This document shows, one piece after another, positions 1 to 9,078 of a stretch of 64,000 bases of DNA. A program made the translations under genes and the position numbers. Within the stretch, counting starts at the first letter, position 1; each line of letters opens with the position of its first letter. Under the pieces are notes generated by a model. It was not told where the DNA came from, made no database searches, and was given only the letters and a program-made list of their open reading frames with translations. This stretch comes from Ignavibacteriota bacterium (lineage in GTDB: Bacteria > Bacteroidota > Ignavibacteria > Ignavibacteriales > Melioribacteraceae): NCBI GenBank assembly GCA_002698995.1, contig PAAX01000026.1:248001-312000 (forward strand), in the 5' to 3' direction.

Positions 1-752
1 GTTTGTATAATGCAGAAGAACGACTTCGTTCTGTAAACATGGGTGGAACTGCAATTGGTAATTCTATCTCCGCTCCCAAAGATTATATCTTAAATGTGAA
101 TTCAATTCTTAAGAAAATCACAAAGCTCCCAATCGCAAAAGCAGAAGATTTAATAGATGCAACACAGAACTTTGATGTTTTTGTTGAGGTTCATGGAATT
201 ATAAAAGCAGGAGCAGTTTCCATTATAAAAATGTGTAATGATTTAAGATTTCTTTCAAGCGGTCCTCATGGTGGAATTGGAGAGATTACTCTTCCTCCAA
301 TGCAGACAGGCTCAAGCATAATGCCCGGCAAAGTAAATCCGGTTATTCTCGAAAACTCTATTCAAATTGCAGAATTAGTAAAGGGGCATGATTCAATCAT
401 TTCCAACCTGGCAGCTTCAGGTAATTTAGAACTGAATGCTTTTGGTCCAATGATTGCCCATCTTTTTCTTAAGTCTTTACAGTTATTAAAATTTACCGTT
501 GATAACCTTGCTAATAAATGTATTGAAGGAATTAATGCTGATCATGAAAGATGTAAAGAGCATTTAATTAATTCCTCTGCATTAGCTGCATCATTGATTA
601 ATTCTTTAGGTTATGATGCTGTTCAGGAAATTGTGAGATTTTCTGAAGAGCAAAAAATGCCTTTCATAAAAGCATTAATAAAAAGTAATTTGATTGAAGA
701 AAATGAATTAAGAAATATTTTTTCAAGAGAAATAGGTTTTGAACTTGACTAA
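1..752 (+). CDS. aspA: Aspartate ammonia-lyase, C-terminal part (5' end outside window)
   Basis: Aspartase interconverts L-aspartate with fumarate and ammonia in the cytoplasm. The visible 249 residues carry the fumarase/aspartase superfamily signature GSSIMPGKVNPVI at about residues 103-115 of the fragment, preceded by the conserved VNMGGTAIG stretch. The family is about 460-470 residues long, so roughly the first half lies upstream; the TTG at base 3 is not a real start. Fumarase is the main alternative, but placement directly before hydF favours aspartase, which is often found inside [FeFe]-hydrogenase maturation operons. The last 14 nt overlap hydF, so the two are probably translationally coupled. 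Confidence 0.88.
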   Translation, partial: LYNAEERLRSVNMGGTAIGNSISAPKDYILNVNSILKKITKLPIAKAEDLIDATQNFDVFVEVHGIIKAGAVSIIKMCNDLRFLSSGPHGGIGEITLPPMQTGSSIMPGKVNPVILENSIQIAELVKGHDSIISNLAASGNLELNAFGPMIAHLFLKSLQLLKFTVDNLANKCIEGINADHERCKEHLINSSALAASLINSLGYDAVQEIVRFSEEQKMPFIKALIKSNLIEENELRNIFSREIGFELD

Positions 753-1968
753 AACAGTTCCTCAATCAGAAAGAAAACATATAATATTTGCCGGAAGAAG
801 AAATGCCGGAAAATCTTCTTTGATGAATAAATTCATTGGACAAGATTTATCAATAGTCAGCAGTTCTCCCGGAACCACAACCGATCCGGTAAAGAAATCA
901 ATGGAACTTCTCCCTTTTGGTCCCGTTGTTTTAGTTGATACTGCAGGAATTGATGATGAAGGTGAACTTGGAGAAAAAAGAATTTCTAAAACTGTTAAAG
1001 TAATTTCTGAAGGAGATTTTGTAATTGTTGTTTTAGATGGACAGAATAATCTATCAAAATATGAAACTGAGTTATTCGATCAATTGCATCAATTGGAAAT
1101 TCCTTATCATGTAGTTATTAATAAATCTGATCTAGGTATTAATTATGAATTAGTGAATTCACTAAAGGGACTAAAATTAAATTATTCAACTGTATCTTGT
1201 GTTAATGGTGATTCAATTCATCAATTAAAAGAGAAAGTTTCAAAGTTAGTTCCGGATGAATTAGATCATCCGTTAATTAGTGATTTAGTTAAGCAGCATG
1301 ATATAGTTGTTCTTGTAGTTCCAATTGATCTTGGAGCTCCGAAAGGAAGATTAATCATGCCCCAAGTTCAAACAATTAGAGAAGCTCTTGATGAAGATAC
1401 AATTGTGGTTGTAGCCAAAGACAAAGAATTAAGATCAGCTTTAAATTCTTTAAGCAGAAAACCGAAATTAGTTATTACTGACAGCCAAGCTATAATGAGA
1501 GTTGCTGCAGACGTTCCGGAAGATATCCCACTTACAACTTTTTCAATCTTAATGGCAAGATATAAAGGTGATCTTAAAGAATATATGAAAGGAATAAATA
1601 GAATTGATGAGCTGGAAAATGGAGATAAAGTTTTAGTTGCAGAAGCATGTTCGCATCATGCACAGGAAGATGACATTGGGAAAGTGAAAATTCCAAGATG
1701 GTTAAGACTTCATACAAAAAAAGATTTACAGATTGATATTAAAAATGGTCATGATTTCCCGGAGAATTTGAAAGATTATAAATTAATTATACATTGCGGC
1801 GGATGCATGCTTACAAGAAAAGCTATGCAAGTTAGAATAAAACAAGCTAAGTTTATGAATGTACCAATTGTAAATTACGGTGTAGCAATTTCATATATGC
1901 ATGGTGCAATGCCGCGGGCTATTGAAATATTTGAGGATGCAATTTCTGAATGGAATAACAAGAATTGA
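739..1968 (+). CDS. hydF: [FeFe]-hydrogenase H-cluster maturation GTPase HydF
   Basis: HydF is the scaffold on which the 2Fe subcluster made by HydE and HydG is assembled before transfer to the hydrogenase. The 409 residues match the family length. A GTPase domain opens the protein: P-loop GRRNAGKSS at 19-27, DTAG at 67-70, NKSD at 128-131. The C-terminal iron-sulfur module has C304-S-H-H and H352-C353-G-G-C356, the expected cluster ligands. The start is TTG at 739, inside aspA. hydE and hydG are not in the window and probably lie upstream of aspA. A maturase implies an [FeFe]-hydrogenase elsewhere in the genome. Confidence 0.96.
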   Translation: MNLTKTVPQSERKHIIFAGRRNAGKSSLMNKFIGQDLSIVSSSPGTTTDPVKKSMELLPFGPVVLVDTAGIDDEGELGEKRISKTVKVISEGDFVIVVLDGQNNLSKYETELFDQLHQLEIPYHVVINKSDLGINYELVNSLKGLKLNYSTVSCVNGDSIHQLKEKVSKLVPDELDHPLISDLVKQHDIVVLVVPIDLGAPKGRLIMPQVQTIREALDEDTIVVVAKDKELRSALNSLSRKPKLVITDSQAIMRVAADVPEDIPLTTFSILMARYKGDLKEYMKGINRIDELENGDKVLVAEACSHHAQEDDIGKVKIPRWLRLHTKKDLQIDIKNGHDFPENLKDYKLIIHCGGCMLTRKAMQVRIKQAKFMNVPIVNYGVAISYMHGAMPRAIEIFEDAISEWNNKN

Positions 1969-1976
1969 GGGATACT

Positions 1977-2948
1977 ATGAAAAATTATTTAAAGGGAACA
2001 TTATTTTTTGGAATCGGTGCTCTGTTTACTTTTACAGTAGTTAGTTTTTATAATCCTGTAAAACAGGAAAAGCCGCAGTCTCAAATTTTTTATTTGGATG
2101 AACCCAATAAAGAAATTGATTTGAATAAATTTTCAAGTGAGTATAGAATCATTCCACCTGATATACCTGAAAATATTACTTTCTGCGGAGAAGATGTACC
2201 TTTAAATGAATTTGAAGTTAGAGAAAGATTTCAAAGAGAAATTATTGTTAATACTTACTGGCATTCAGCTTCAATTTTATTGCTGCAAAGATCAACAAGA
2301 TGGTTCCCAATTATAGAACCAATATTAAAGGAACATGGAATTCCGGATGACTTTAAATATCTTGCTGCAATAGAAAGTAATCTAATTAATGCCGTCTCCC
2401 CTGCCGGTGCAACCGGTTTTTGGCAGTTCATGAAAGGTTCCGGTAAAGAATATGGTCTTGAAATTAATGATGAAGTTGATGAAAGATATCATTTGGAAAA
2501 AGCTACGGTTGCTGCATGCAATTATTTAAAAGATGCTAAAGAAAAATTCGGTACTTGGACACTTGCAGCCGCTTCTTATAACCGTGGAATGAGCGGAATT
2601 GATAAGCAGTTGGATAGACAAAAAGAAGAGACTTTTTATGATATGCTTTTGAACGAAGAGACTTCAAGATATATTTTTAGAATTCTTGCAATGAAAGAAT
2701 TATTCGAAAGACCAAGAGATTTCGGTTTTTACTTAACCGAAGATGATTTTCATAAACCGATTAGAACTAAAGTGGTATTAGTTAATTCTTCTATAACTCA
2801 CTTAGGTGACTTTGCTAAAAAGAATGGAATAAGCTACAAACTGCTGAAGTATTTTAATCCTTGGCTTAGAGATATTACTCTTACAAATAAAAGCAAAAAA
2901 GAGTACACAATAAAAATTCCTTACATCGAAGATATTTATGTTAATTAA
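1977..2948 (+). CDS. Membrane-anchored lytic transglycosylase (SLT family, MltD-like)
   Basis: It probably cleaves peptidoglycan glycan strands in the periplasm. The 323-residue protein has an N-terminal hydrophobic anchor (about residues 7-24), then an SLT domain with AAIESNLINAVSPAGATGFWQFM around 130-152; E133 is the expected catalytic acid and GATGFWQFM the family-1 substrate motif. The last 60 residues resemble a LysM-like wall-binding module. The ATG at 1977 is preferred over the upstream TTG because GAGGG sits 6-8 nt before it, overlapping the hydF stop. It follows hydF directly but has no obvious functional link. Its stop codon overlaps the rluD stop on the other strand. Confidence 0.85.
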   Translation: MKNYLKGTLFFGIGALFTFTVVSFYNPVKQEKPQSQIFYLDEPNKEIDLNKFSSEYRIIPPDIPENITFCGEDVPLNEFEVRERFQREIIVNTYWHSASILLLQRSTRWFPIIEPILKEHGIPDDFKYLAAIESNLINAVSPAGATGFWQFMKGSGKEYGLEINDEVDERYHLEKATVAACNYLKDAKEKFGTWTLAAASYNRGMSGIDKQLDRQKEETFYDMLLNEETSRYIFRILAMKELFERPRDFGFYLTEDDFHKPIRTKVVLVNSSITHLGDFAKKNGISYKLLKYFNPWLRDITLTNKSKKEYTIKIPYIEDIYVN

Positions 2949-3928
2949 GTTTTTTTGAGATTTTCGATTAGAGCTGAAATATCATCGGGAAGTTCTGAAT
3001 TAAAAAATACTTTTTGATTTGAGACCGGATGAACAAATCCAAGTGTTTTTGCATGCAAAGCTTGACGATCAATTATTTTTAATAGATTATCAATCCTGCT
3101 CTTCATTTTAGGGAGATCGCTTCCGTAATTAATTCTTCGTCCGTTATAAGTAGGATCACCAAAAATCGGATGCTTAATGTGGTTCATGTGAACTCTAATT
3201 TGATGAGTTCTGCCGGTTTTGAGTTTTAATTTTATCAATGATGCAAATTCATACTCTTCAATTACTTCATAAAAAGTATGAGCATGTTTTCCTTCATCTT
3301 CACTTACGGCAAATATTTTTCTATCTTTTTTACTGCGGGCAATATTACCAATTACTTCCCCTTTTTTATCTTTAAAGATTCCCCAGCATACAGCCCAATA
3401 CTCTCTTTCAGTAGAATGATTTGCAAACTGTTTTGCAAGTTTAGCATGAGTTACTTCATCCTTGGCTATCAATAATAATCCGCTGGTATCTTTATCAATT
3501 CTATGAACTATACCGGGTCTTCCCGGTTCATTAAACTCACTTAATTTTTTTGTATGATTTAAAAGAGCATTTACTAAAGTTCCGGTATAATTTCCTAAAG
3601 AAGGATGGACAACAATTCCAGCCGGTTTATTTAGTATAATTAAATAATCGTCTTCATAAATAATATCTAATGGAATGTCTTCTGGTTCGGCATTTTCGGG
3701 TCTGGGTGTAACCGGAATTTTTAATTGGATATGATCATTCGGGTTGATAATATAATTGGCTTTTACAACATTGCCGTTGACAGTTACTAACTCGGCTTTT
3801 ATTAATTTTTGAATTCTGGAACGGGTTGCATTTTCAACTACATTGGCAATATATAAATCAATTCTTTCCTTCTTCTGTCCCGGAGTAATTAACAGGTCTA
3901 TTATCTTTTCTGTTATTATTTTCGCCAT
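2945..3928 (-). CDS. rluD: RluA/RluD-family 23S rRNA pseudouridine synthase
   Basis: It isomerises uridines to pseudouridine in large-subunit rRNA. The 327 residues show an N-terminal S4 RNA-binding domain (about 18-80) and a catalytic domain with HRIDKDTSGLLLIAKD at 142-157, where D145 is the nucleophile, plus the later TGRTHQIRVH motif. Length and motifs fit RluD rather than RluB/E. It is the last gene of the yggS-to-rluD operon, and its first 71 nt overlap the 3' end of lspA. No later in-frame methionine would remove that overlap. The corresponding Bacillus neighbour is ylyB. Confidence 0.92.
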   Translation of the reverse strand: MAKIITEKIIDLLITPGQKKERIDLYIANVVENATRSRIQKLIKAELVTVNGNVVKANYIINPNDHIQLKIPVTPRPENAEPEDIPLDIIYEDDYLIILNKPAGIVVHPSLGNYTGTLVNALLNHTKKLSEFNEPGRPGIVHRIDKDTSGLLLIAKDEVTHAKLAKQFANHSTEREYWAVCWGIFKDKKGEVIGNIARSKKDRKIFAVSEDEGKHAHTFYEVIEEYEFASLIKLKLKTGRTHQIRVHMNHIKHPIFGDPTYNGRRINYGSDLPKMKSRIDNLLKIIDRQALHAKTLGFVHPVSNQKVFFNSELPDDISALIENLKKT

Positions 3929-4556
3929 CTATACTAACCATTTGTTCAGAATTGATTTCATTTATATCGTCACCGGATTCAGTTTTAATTTCCTCATCAG
4001 AATCTTTTACTTTTTCTTCGGAATGAGGTTTTTGGAAAATAAGGAGCAAAATTACACCAACAGTTACGGCACTATCTGCTATATTAAAAATGGGCCACCT
4101 TTCGTAAGTCCGCCCAAAAATTGAGAAATCGAAAAAATCGACATTAATAAAATCTACTACTCTACCGTAAAATATTGGAGCATAACCATAAAAGATTCCG
4201 TAAAATGTTCTGTCAATCATATTTCCTATTGCACCACCTAAAATTAAAGCGAGTGCTAATCTCAAGATCAATTTCTCATCTTTCAACTTAAACAAGTATA
4301 TCAGAATGCCGATACTTGCAATAATAGAAAACAAAGATAAAAATAGTTTGGAGGTTTCACCGACATCAATACCGAAAGCCATGCCTGGATTTTCTACAAA
4401 AGTAAATTTTACGAACTCGCCAATTATGTTGAAACTCTGTCCGTAACGCATCCCGCTTAAATCTAAATTTAAGAATGGGATATTAATTCCTTTAACTAAT
4501 ACTTTAGTTAACTGATCAAAAACAACAACAAAGACTGTTAAATATAATACTCGCAA
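3858..4556 (-). CDS. lspA: Lipoprotein signal peptidase (signal peptidase II)
   Basis: LspA removes signal peptides from diacylglyceryl prolipoproteins at the inner membrane; several lipoproteins in this window would be substrates. Four hydrophobic segments lie in residues 1-175. Conserved motifs include ENPGMAFG (55-62), GNMIDR (111-116, D115) and FNIADS (157-162, D161), the two aspartates being the catalytic dyad. The start is TTG at 4556, with AGGAAAG upstream and no ATG available. At 232 residues it is longer than the usual 160-170: about 55 acidic, hydrophilic residues follow the last membrane segment, and their codons run into rluD. Confidence 0.93.
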   Translation of the reverse strand: MRVLYLTVFVVVFDQLTKVLVKGINIPFLNLDLSGMRYGQSFNIIGEFVKFTFVENPGMAFGIDVGETSKLFLSLFSIIASIGILIYLFKLKDEKLILRLALALILGGAIGNMIDRTFYGIFYGYAPIFYGRVVDFINVDFFDFSIFGRTYERWPIFNIADSAVTVGVILLLIFQKPHSEEKVKDSDEEIKTESGDDINEINSEQMVSIDGENNNRKDNRPVNYSGTEEGKN

Positions 4557-4572
4557 TACTTATTCTTTCCTA

Positions 4573-5250
4573 TTAGAATTTATTCTGCATTTTTTGTTTT
4601 ACTTGAAGACAATGCTGTGTATGAGGAACCGCCATTAATCTTTCTTTTGGAATTAAAGGACAAGTTGCACAAAGATTTTGTGGTTCATCAATACAATCAA
4701 TGCAGATACCGTAAGTACCGTTATCTATTCTTTGAAGTGCATCTTCCAAATAACCTAAAAATTTAGTTTCGCGCTGAGCCCATAGATAAAGTTTTTCTCT
4801 TTCCTGAGCATCTGTTCCCTGTTCAGCCATGTGCAATGAATATGGAGAATTTTCATTAACATACTGTCCTGTTGTGGGATCCATCATTTGGTCTTTCAAC
4901 ACTTGAAGCTGTTCAATTATTTCTTCTCTTTTATCCAAAATAACTTTCTTAAAGTCTTCAAGTTCCTTCTTTGAGTAACCTTTAACTTTTTTCAGTTTTT
5001 TGGTTGGAGACATCACCTCAACTTCAGCATGAACTGCCTTTACAGTTTTCTTTTTAGGAGCAGTTTTTGCAGCAGTCTTTTTTGGAGCTGCATTTTTATC
5101 TGTACTCTTTTTTGCAGCAGGTTTGGTCTCTTTCTTTGCCGGAGCAGCTTTTTTAACAGCATCTTTTTTTACAGTTTTTGAAGCAGTTGATTTAGTGCTG
5201 CTTTTAGCTGGTTTCTTTGTTGTTGTTTTGCTTTCGGTTTTCTTTGCCAT
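4573..5250 (-). CDS. DksA/TraR-type zinc-finger protein with Lys/Ala-rich N-terminal tail
   Basis: The C-terminal half (about 95-225) has the DksA plan: a long helical hairpin followed by a short zinc finger near RLMAVP. The first 80 residues are an almost pure Lys/Ala/Pro/Thr tail like histone H1 or bacterial histone-like tails, probably a nucleic-acid-binding extension. Five cysteines are present (183, 186, 194, 197, 214); C194/C197 sit where the first DksA pair should be, while the last canonical cysteine is replaced after C214. The start at 5250 has a strong GGAGG. It occupies the place of ylyA between ileS and lspA. Transcriptional regulation is inferred from family only. Confidence 0.82.
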   Translation of the reverse strand: MAKKTESKTTTKKPAKSSTKSTASKTVKKDAVKKAAPAKKETKPAAKKSTDKNAAPKKTAAKTAPKKKTVKAVHAEVEVMSPTKKLKKVKGYSKKELEDFKKVILDKREEIIEQLQVLKDQMMDPTTGQYVNENSPYSLHMAEQGTDAQEREKLYLWAQRETKFLGYLEDALQRIDNGTYGICIDCIDEPQNLCATCPLIPKERLMAVPHTQHCLQVKQKMQNKF

Positions 5251-5266
5251 TTTACCTCCAAAGGGG

Positions 5267-8200
5267 TTAGTTTCCCAATTTTTTTATTGTGATCTCACAA
5301 TCGTAATCCCCTATGCTCCACGATTGAGTAAAACCATCATTATGATTTAGACCAAATTCAATTGAATCAGTCAATGTTTCGGTTTTTATGTAATCAGCAA
5401 ACTGATTTACATAATCGTTCATTTTATTTTCAGAACTAACAAAAACTTTTATTCTATCAATAACATCCAAACCCGAATCTTTGCGCATATTTTGAATTCT
5501 GTTTACAAACTCTCTTGCATATCCTTCTGCAATTAAATCTTCTGTAAGTTCAGAATCAACCGCAACAGTAACACCTTCATTTGATTCAACCACCCAGCCT
5601 TCAATTTCAGTACTTATAATTTCTACATCAGATTTTGTGATTACTACTTCTTCGGAATCCATATTGAATTTAAGGTCATTTCCTTTTTCCAGTTCAGCTA
5701 TTTCATTCTTTCCAAATTCAGAAATCAATTTAGCCAAACTTTTCATTAATTTACCGTATTTTGGACCAAGAACCTTAAAGTTTGCCTTTGCTGTTTTACT
5801 TACAATTCCGCTGTCATCCTGAAGAACTTCTAATTCTTTGATATTAACTTCATCTAAAATTACATCCTTCATTTTGAGAACAGCTTCTTTTTTATCCTGC
5901 GGAACAGCAATCATGATTTTTCTAAGAGGCTGACGAACTTTTAAATTCGCTTTAGCTCTCATTGATCTTGTTAAATAAACTACCTGCTGGGCTATATCCA
6001 TTTTTTCTTCAAGATCATTATCAATATAAGTAACTGCCGGGAAATCAGCTAAATGAATCGATTCAGCAGATTCTTTTTTAGTAACCTTATTTATATTTTG
6101 ATAAATCTCTTCAGCCATAAATGGTGCAAAAGGAGCTGTTAATTTTGCTACAACATTTAAAGCTTCTGCTAAGGTTTGATAAGCAGATAATTTATTTTCA
6201 TTAACCTCTGATTTCCAGAATCTTCTTCTGCTTCTTCTTACATACCAGTTTGAAAGATGATCAATTGTAAAATCAGCTACTAATCTTGCAGCTTTAGTTA
6301 CATCATAAGCTTCCATCAATTTTTCAAACTCTTGAACTGTAGAATTAAGTTTAGAGATAATCCATCTATCTATTTCAGGTCTTTTTTCATAAGGGATAAG
6401 ATCCTGTGAAAAATCAAACTTATCTATGTTTGCATATAAAGCAAAGAAAGAATAAGTATTAAGTAGAGTTCCAAAGAACTTTCTCTGAACTTCACCAACA
6501 CCCTCAACATCAAACAGAGTCGGTCTCCAGGGCGGACTAGTAGTAACCAAATACCATCTTACAGCATCGGCACCGTATTTCTCAAATAATGCAAAAGGAT
6601 CAACAGTGTTCCCTTTTGATTTGGACATTTTCTGTCCGTTCTTATCAAGAATCAATTCATTAACAATTAAATTCTTATAAGCCACTTCACCAAAAAGCAT
6701 TGTACCAATTGCATGAAGAGTATAGAACCAGCCTCTGGTTTGATCAACTCCTTCACATATAAAATCAGAAGGATAATTTTTTTCAAATATTTCTTTATTT
6801 TCAAAAGGATAATGCCATTGAGCAAAAGGCATTGCACCGGAATCAAACCAAACATCAATTAATTCTGGAGTTCTAGTATATACTTTGCCGTTCTTTTCAA
6901 ATTTAACTTCATCAACAAAAGGTTTATGAAGATCAATTTCTTCTGCAGGAAGATCTGAAACATTTATTCTTTTTCCTTCTCTTTCTACATATCCTTCTTT
7001 TAATTCAGCAATACTGCCTACTGCAAACATATCTCCATCTTCCGAAACCCACATTGGAAGAGGTGTTGCCCAATATCTATCTCTGGAAAGATTCCAATCT
7101 TTATTTTCTTCAAGCCAGTTTCCAAATCTGCCTGAACCGACTTCAGGAGGATACCAATTTATAGTTTTATTAAGTTCAACCATTTTATCAGCTATAGCAG
7201 TTGTTTTAATGAACCAGCTTTCTCTTGCATAATATATTACCGGAACATCTTCATGTCTCCAGCTGAAAGGATAACTGTGGACAATCTGTTCACGTTTATA
7301 CAGATGTCCCATTTCCTTTAGTTTTTTGATTATATCTTTATCTGCATCTTTAACAAACTGTCCGGCAAAATCTGTAATATCATCTGTAAAAGTTCCGTTA
7401 GGTTTAACCGGCTGAAGCATAGGAAGACCATACTTCTGAGAAACTTCATAATCATCTTGACCAAAAGCAGGAGCAATATGAACAATACCGGAACCATCTT
7501 CGGTACTTACAAAATCCCCTTCAATAACATAATGAGCTTTTTTATCAGGCTTTACATAAGTAAATAACTGCTCGTAATCTTGTCCGGCTAAATCTTTTCC
7601 TTTATATTTTTCAATTATTTCATACTCTTGAGAAATAACCGAAAGTCTTGATTCTGCTAAAATTAAATACTCTTCACCAAGTTTAATTTTTACATAATCT
7701 ATATTGGAGCCGACAGCTAAAGCAACGTTTGAAATCAGCGTCCATGGAGTTGTAGTCCAAACCAAGAAATATGTAACACCATCTTTTGTCAACTCACTTT
7801 CTTTAAGTTTCATAACAACATAAACAGAAGGATCAGTAGTTTCCCGGTAACCAAGTGCGAGTTCATGAGATGACAATGGAGTTTCTGATTTAGGATCTTG
7901 AGGAACAACTTTATATCCTTTATAAATCAATCCTTTTTCGAACAAAGTTTTTAATGCCCACCAAACAGATTCAATATATTCATTTGTAAAAGTTACATAC
8001 GCTTCATCAAGATTTACCCAATAGCCCATTCTTTGAGTCATCTGTTCCCACAAACCCATATACTTAAAGACAGATTCACGGCATGCTTCATTATATTTTC
8101 TTACACCGAAAGTTGGAATTTCACTTTTACTTTTAATTCCCAATTGTTTTTCAACTTCAATTTCAACAGGTAATCCGTGAGTATCCCAGCCTGCTTTTCT

Positions 8201-8440
8201 ATAAACTCTGTATCCTTTCATAGTTTTATAACGGCAGACTAAATCTTTTAATGATCTTGCCATTACATGGTGAATGCCCGGTTTTCCATTTGCGGTAGGA
8301 GGACCTTCATAAAATGTAAAAGGTTTACTTTCACTTCTTGTAGTTATACTTTTTTGGAAAATTCCATGCTCTTCCCAGAACTTTAATATTTCTTCTTCAA
8401 TTTTGGGATAACTTACTTTGTCAGAATATTGTTTGAACAT
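5267..8440 (-). CDS. ileS: Isoleucyl-tRNA synthetase
   Basis: It charges tRNA-Ile in the cytoplasm. The 1057 residues match the long form of IleRS. The HIGH-equivalent motif is PPTANGKPGIHH (47-58), followed by VMARSLKD; the signature KMSKSKGN lies near residue 603. An editing domain sits between about 190 and 400, and the C-terminal part carries the anticodon-binding domain. The GIHHVMAR variant is typical of the clade that includes eukaryotic cytosolic enzymes, which is often less sensitive to mupirocin; that last point is family knowledge, not visible here. It lies between orf203 and the dksA-like gene in one operon. Confidence 0.97.
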   Translation of the reverse strand: MFKQYSDKVSYPKIEEEILKFWEEHGIFQKSITTRSESKPFTFYEGPPTANGKPGIHHVMARSLKDLVCRYKTMKGYRVYRKAGWDTHGLPVEIEVEKQLGIKSKSEIPTFGVRKYNEACRESVFKYMGLWEQMTQRMGYWVNLDEAYVTFTNEYIESVWWALKTLFEKGLIYKGYKVVPQDPKSETPLSSHELALGYRETTDPSVYVVMKLKESELTKDGVTYFLVWTTTPWTLISNVALAVGSNIDYVKIKLGEEYLILAESRLSVISQEYEIIEKYKGKDLAGQDYEQLFTYVKPDKKAHYVIEGDFVSTEDGSGIVHIAPAFGQDDYEVSQKYGLPMLQPVKPNGTFTDDITDFAGQFVKDADKDIIKKLKEMGHLYKREQIVHSYPFSWRHEDVPVIYYARESWFIKTTAIADKMVELNKTINWYPPEVGSGRFGNWLEENKDWNLSRDRYWATPLPMWVSEDGDMFAVGSIAELKEGYVEREGKRINVSDLPAEEIDLHKPFVDEVKFEKNGKVYTRTPELIDVWFDSGAMPFAQWHYPFENKEIFEKNYPSDFICEGVDQTRGWFYTLHAIGTMLFGEVAYKNLIVNELILDKNGQKMSKSKGNTVDPFALFEKYGADAVRWYLVTTSPPWRPTLFDVEGVGEVQRKFFGTLLNTYSFFALYANIDKFDFSQDLIPYEKRPEIDRWIISKLNSTVQEFEKLMEAYDVTKAARLVADFTIDHLSNWYVRRSRRRFWKSEVNENKLSAYQTLAEALNVVAKLTAPFAPFMAEEIYQNINKVTKKESAESIHLADFPAVTYIDNDLEEKMDIAQQVVYLTRSMRAKANLKVRQPLRKIMIAVPQDKKEAVLKMKDVILDEVNIKELEVLQDDSGIVSKTAKANFKVLGPKYGKLMKSLAKLISEFGKNEIAELEKGNDLKFNMDSEEVVITKSDVEIISTEIEGWVVESNEGVTVAVDSELTEDLIAEGYAREFVNRIQNMRKDSGLDVIDRIKVFVSSENKMNDYVNQFADYIKTETLTDSIEFGLNHNDGFTQSWSIGDYDCEITIKKLGN

Positions 8441-8466
8441 TTTGCATTAAATCCATTATTAATCAT

Positions 8467-9078
8467 TTAATCGTTATTTACTTCGTATTGCTTTATTAAT
8501 TCTCTTTCAGTTCTTATGAACTGTTTGAGTTCTTTTTCAATTCTATTTTTGTTTAATATAATTTCACTTGATTTTTTCTTTGCATCAAAAATTATCTGCT
8601 CAGCTTCCAGCTTTGCCTTGTTAAGAATAATTTCAGCCTCTTTTTCTGCTTCTTTTGATTTATCAATTAGATTTGCACTTTTAAGTTCGAGTGTTTCTAA
8701 TTCTTTATGAAGTCGCATAGTTTCGGGAATTGCCATTCCGAATATTGCTATTGCACCAAGAGTAACATTTCTTAATGAATAAAGAATAATGTTTTCAAAC
8801 AAAAGATCGTTTAAGCCGAAATATTTACTGAAAAAACTGATCATTATAATTGTTATAAAAGTTGTTGCAACAATTACCGAAAAGACAATTTTACCGCCGA
8901 AAACCCATCCTAAAGTTTTATTAATTAGCCAGCCGCATGCAAATGAAAAAATTGAAAGAACAAACCAGACAGTAAAATTCTGCACTCCGGCAACAAATAA
9001 ATCTGCACTCAAAAAATTAGAGGCAAAAATAATAAATCCAAGTAAAACTGCGGTTAAGATGTAAAGTTTATTTTTCAT
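8467..9078 (-). CDS. Unrecognised membrane protein with C-terminal coiled coil
   Basis: I do not recognise a family. The 203 residues begin with about four hydrophobic segments (roughly 5-22, 34-53, 63-82, 98-118), followed by a charged, uninterrupted coiled-coil helix (about 120-200) rich in Glu, Lys and Ala, with short runs like AEQIIFDAKKKS. That helix resembles the one in DivIVA encoded two genes upstream. The ATG overlaps the punA stop (ATGA), so translation is coupled. A role at the division or envelope machinery is an inference from position and architecture only. Confidence 0.7.
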   Translation of the reverse strand: MKNKLYILTAVLLGFIIFASNFLSADLFVAGVQNFTVWFVLSIFSFACGWLINKTLGWVFGGKIVFSVIVATTFITIIMISFFSKYFGLNDLLFENIILYSLRNVTLGAIAIFGMAIPETMRLHKELETLELKSANLIDKSKEAEKEAEIILNKAKLEAEQIIFDAKKKSSEIILNKNRIEKELKQFIRTERELIKQYEVNND

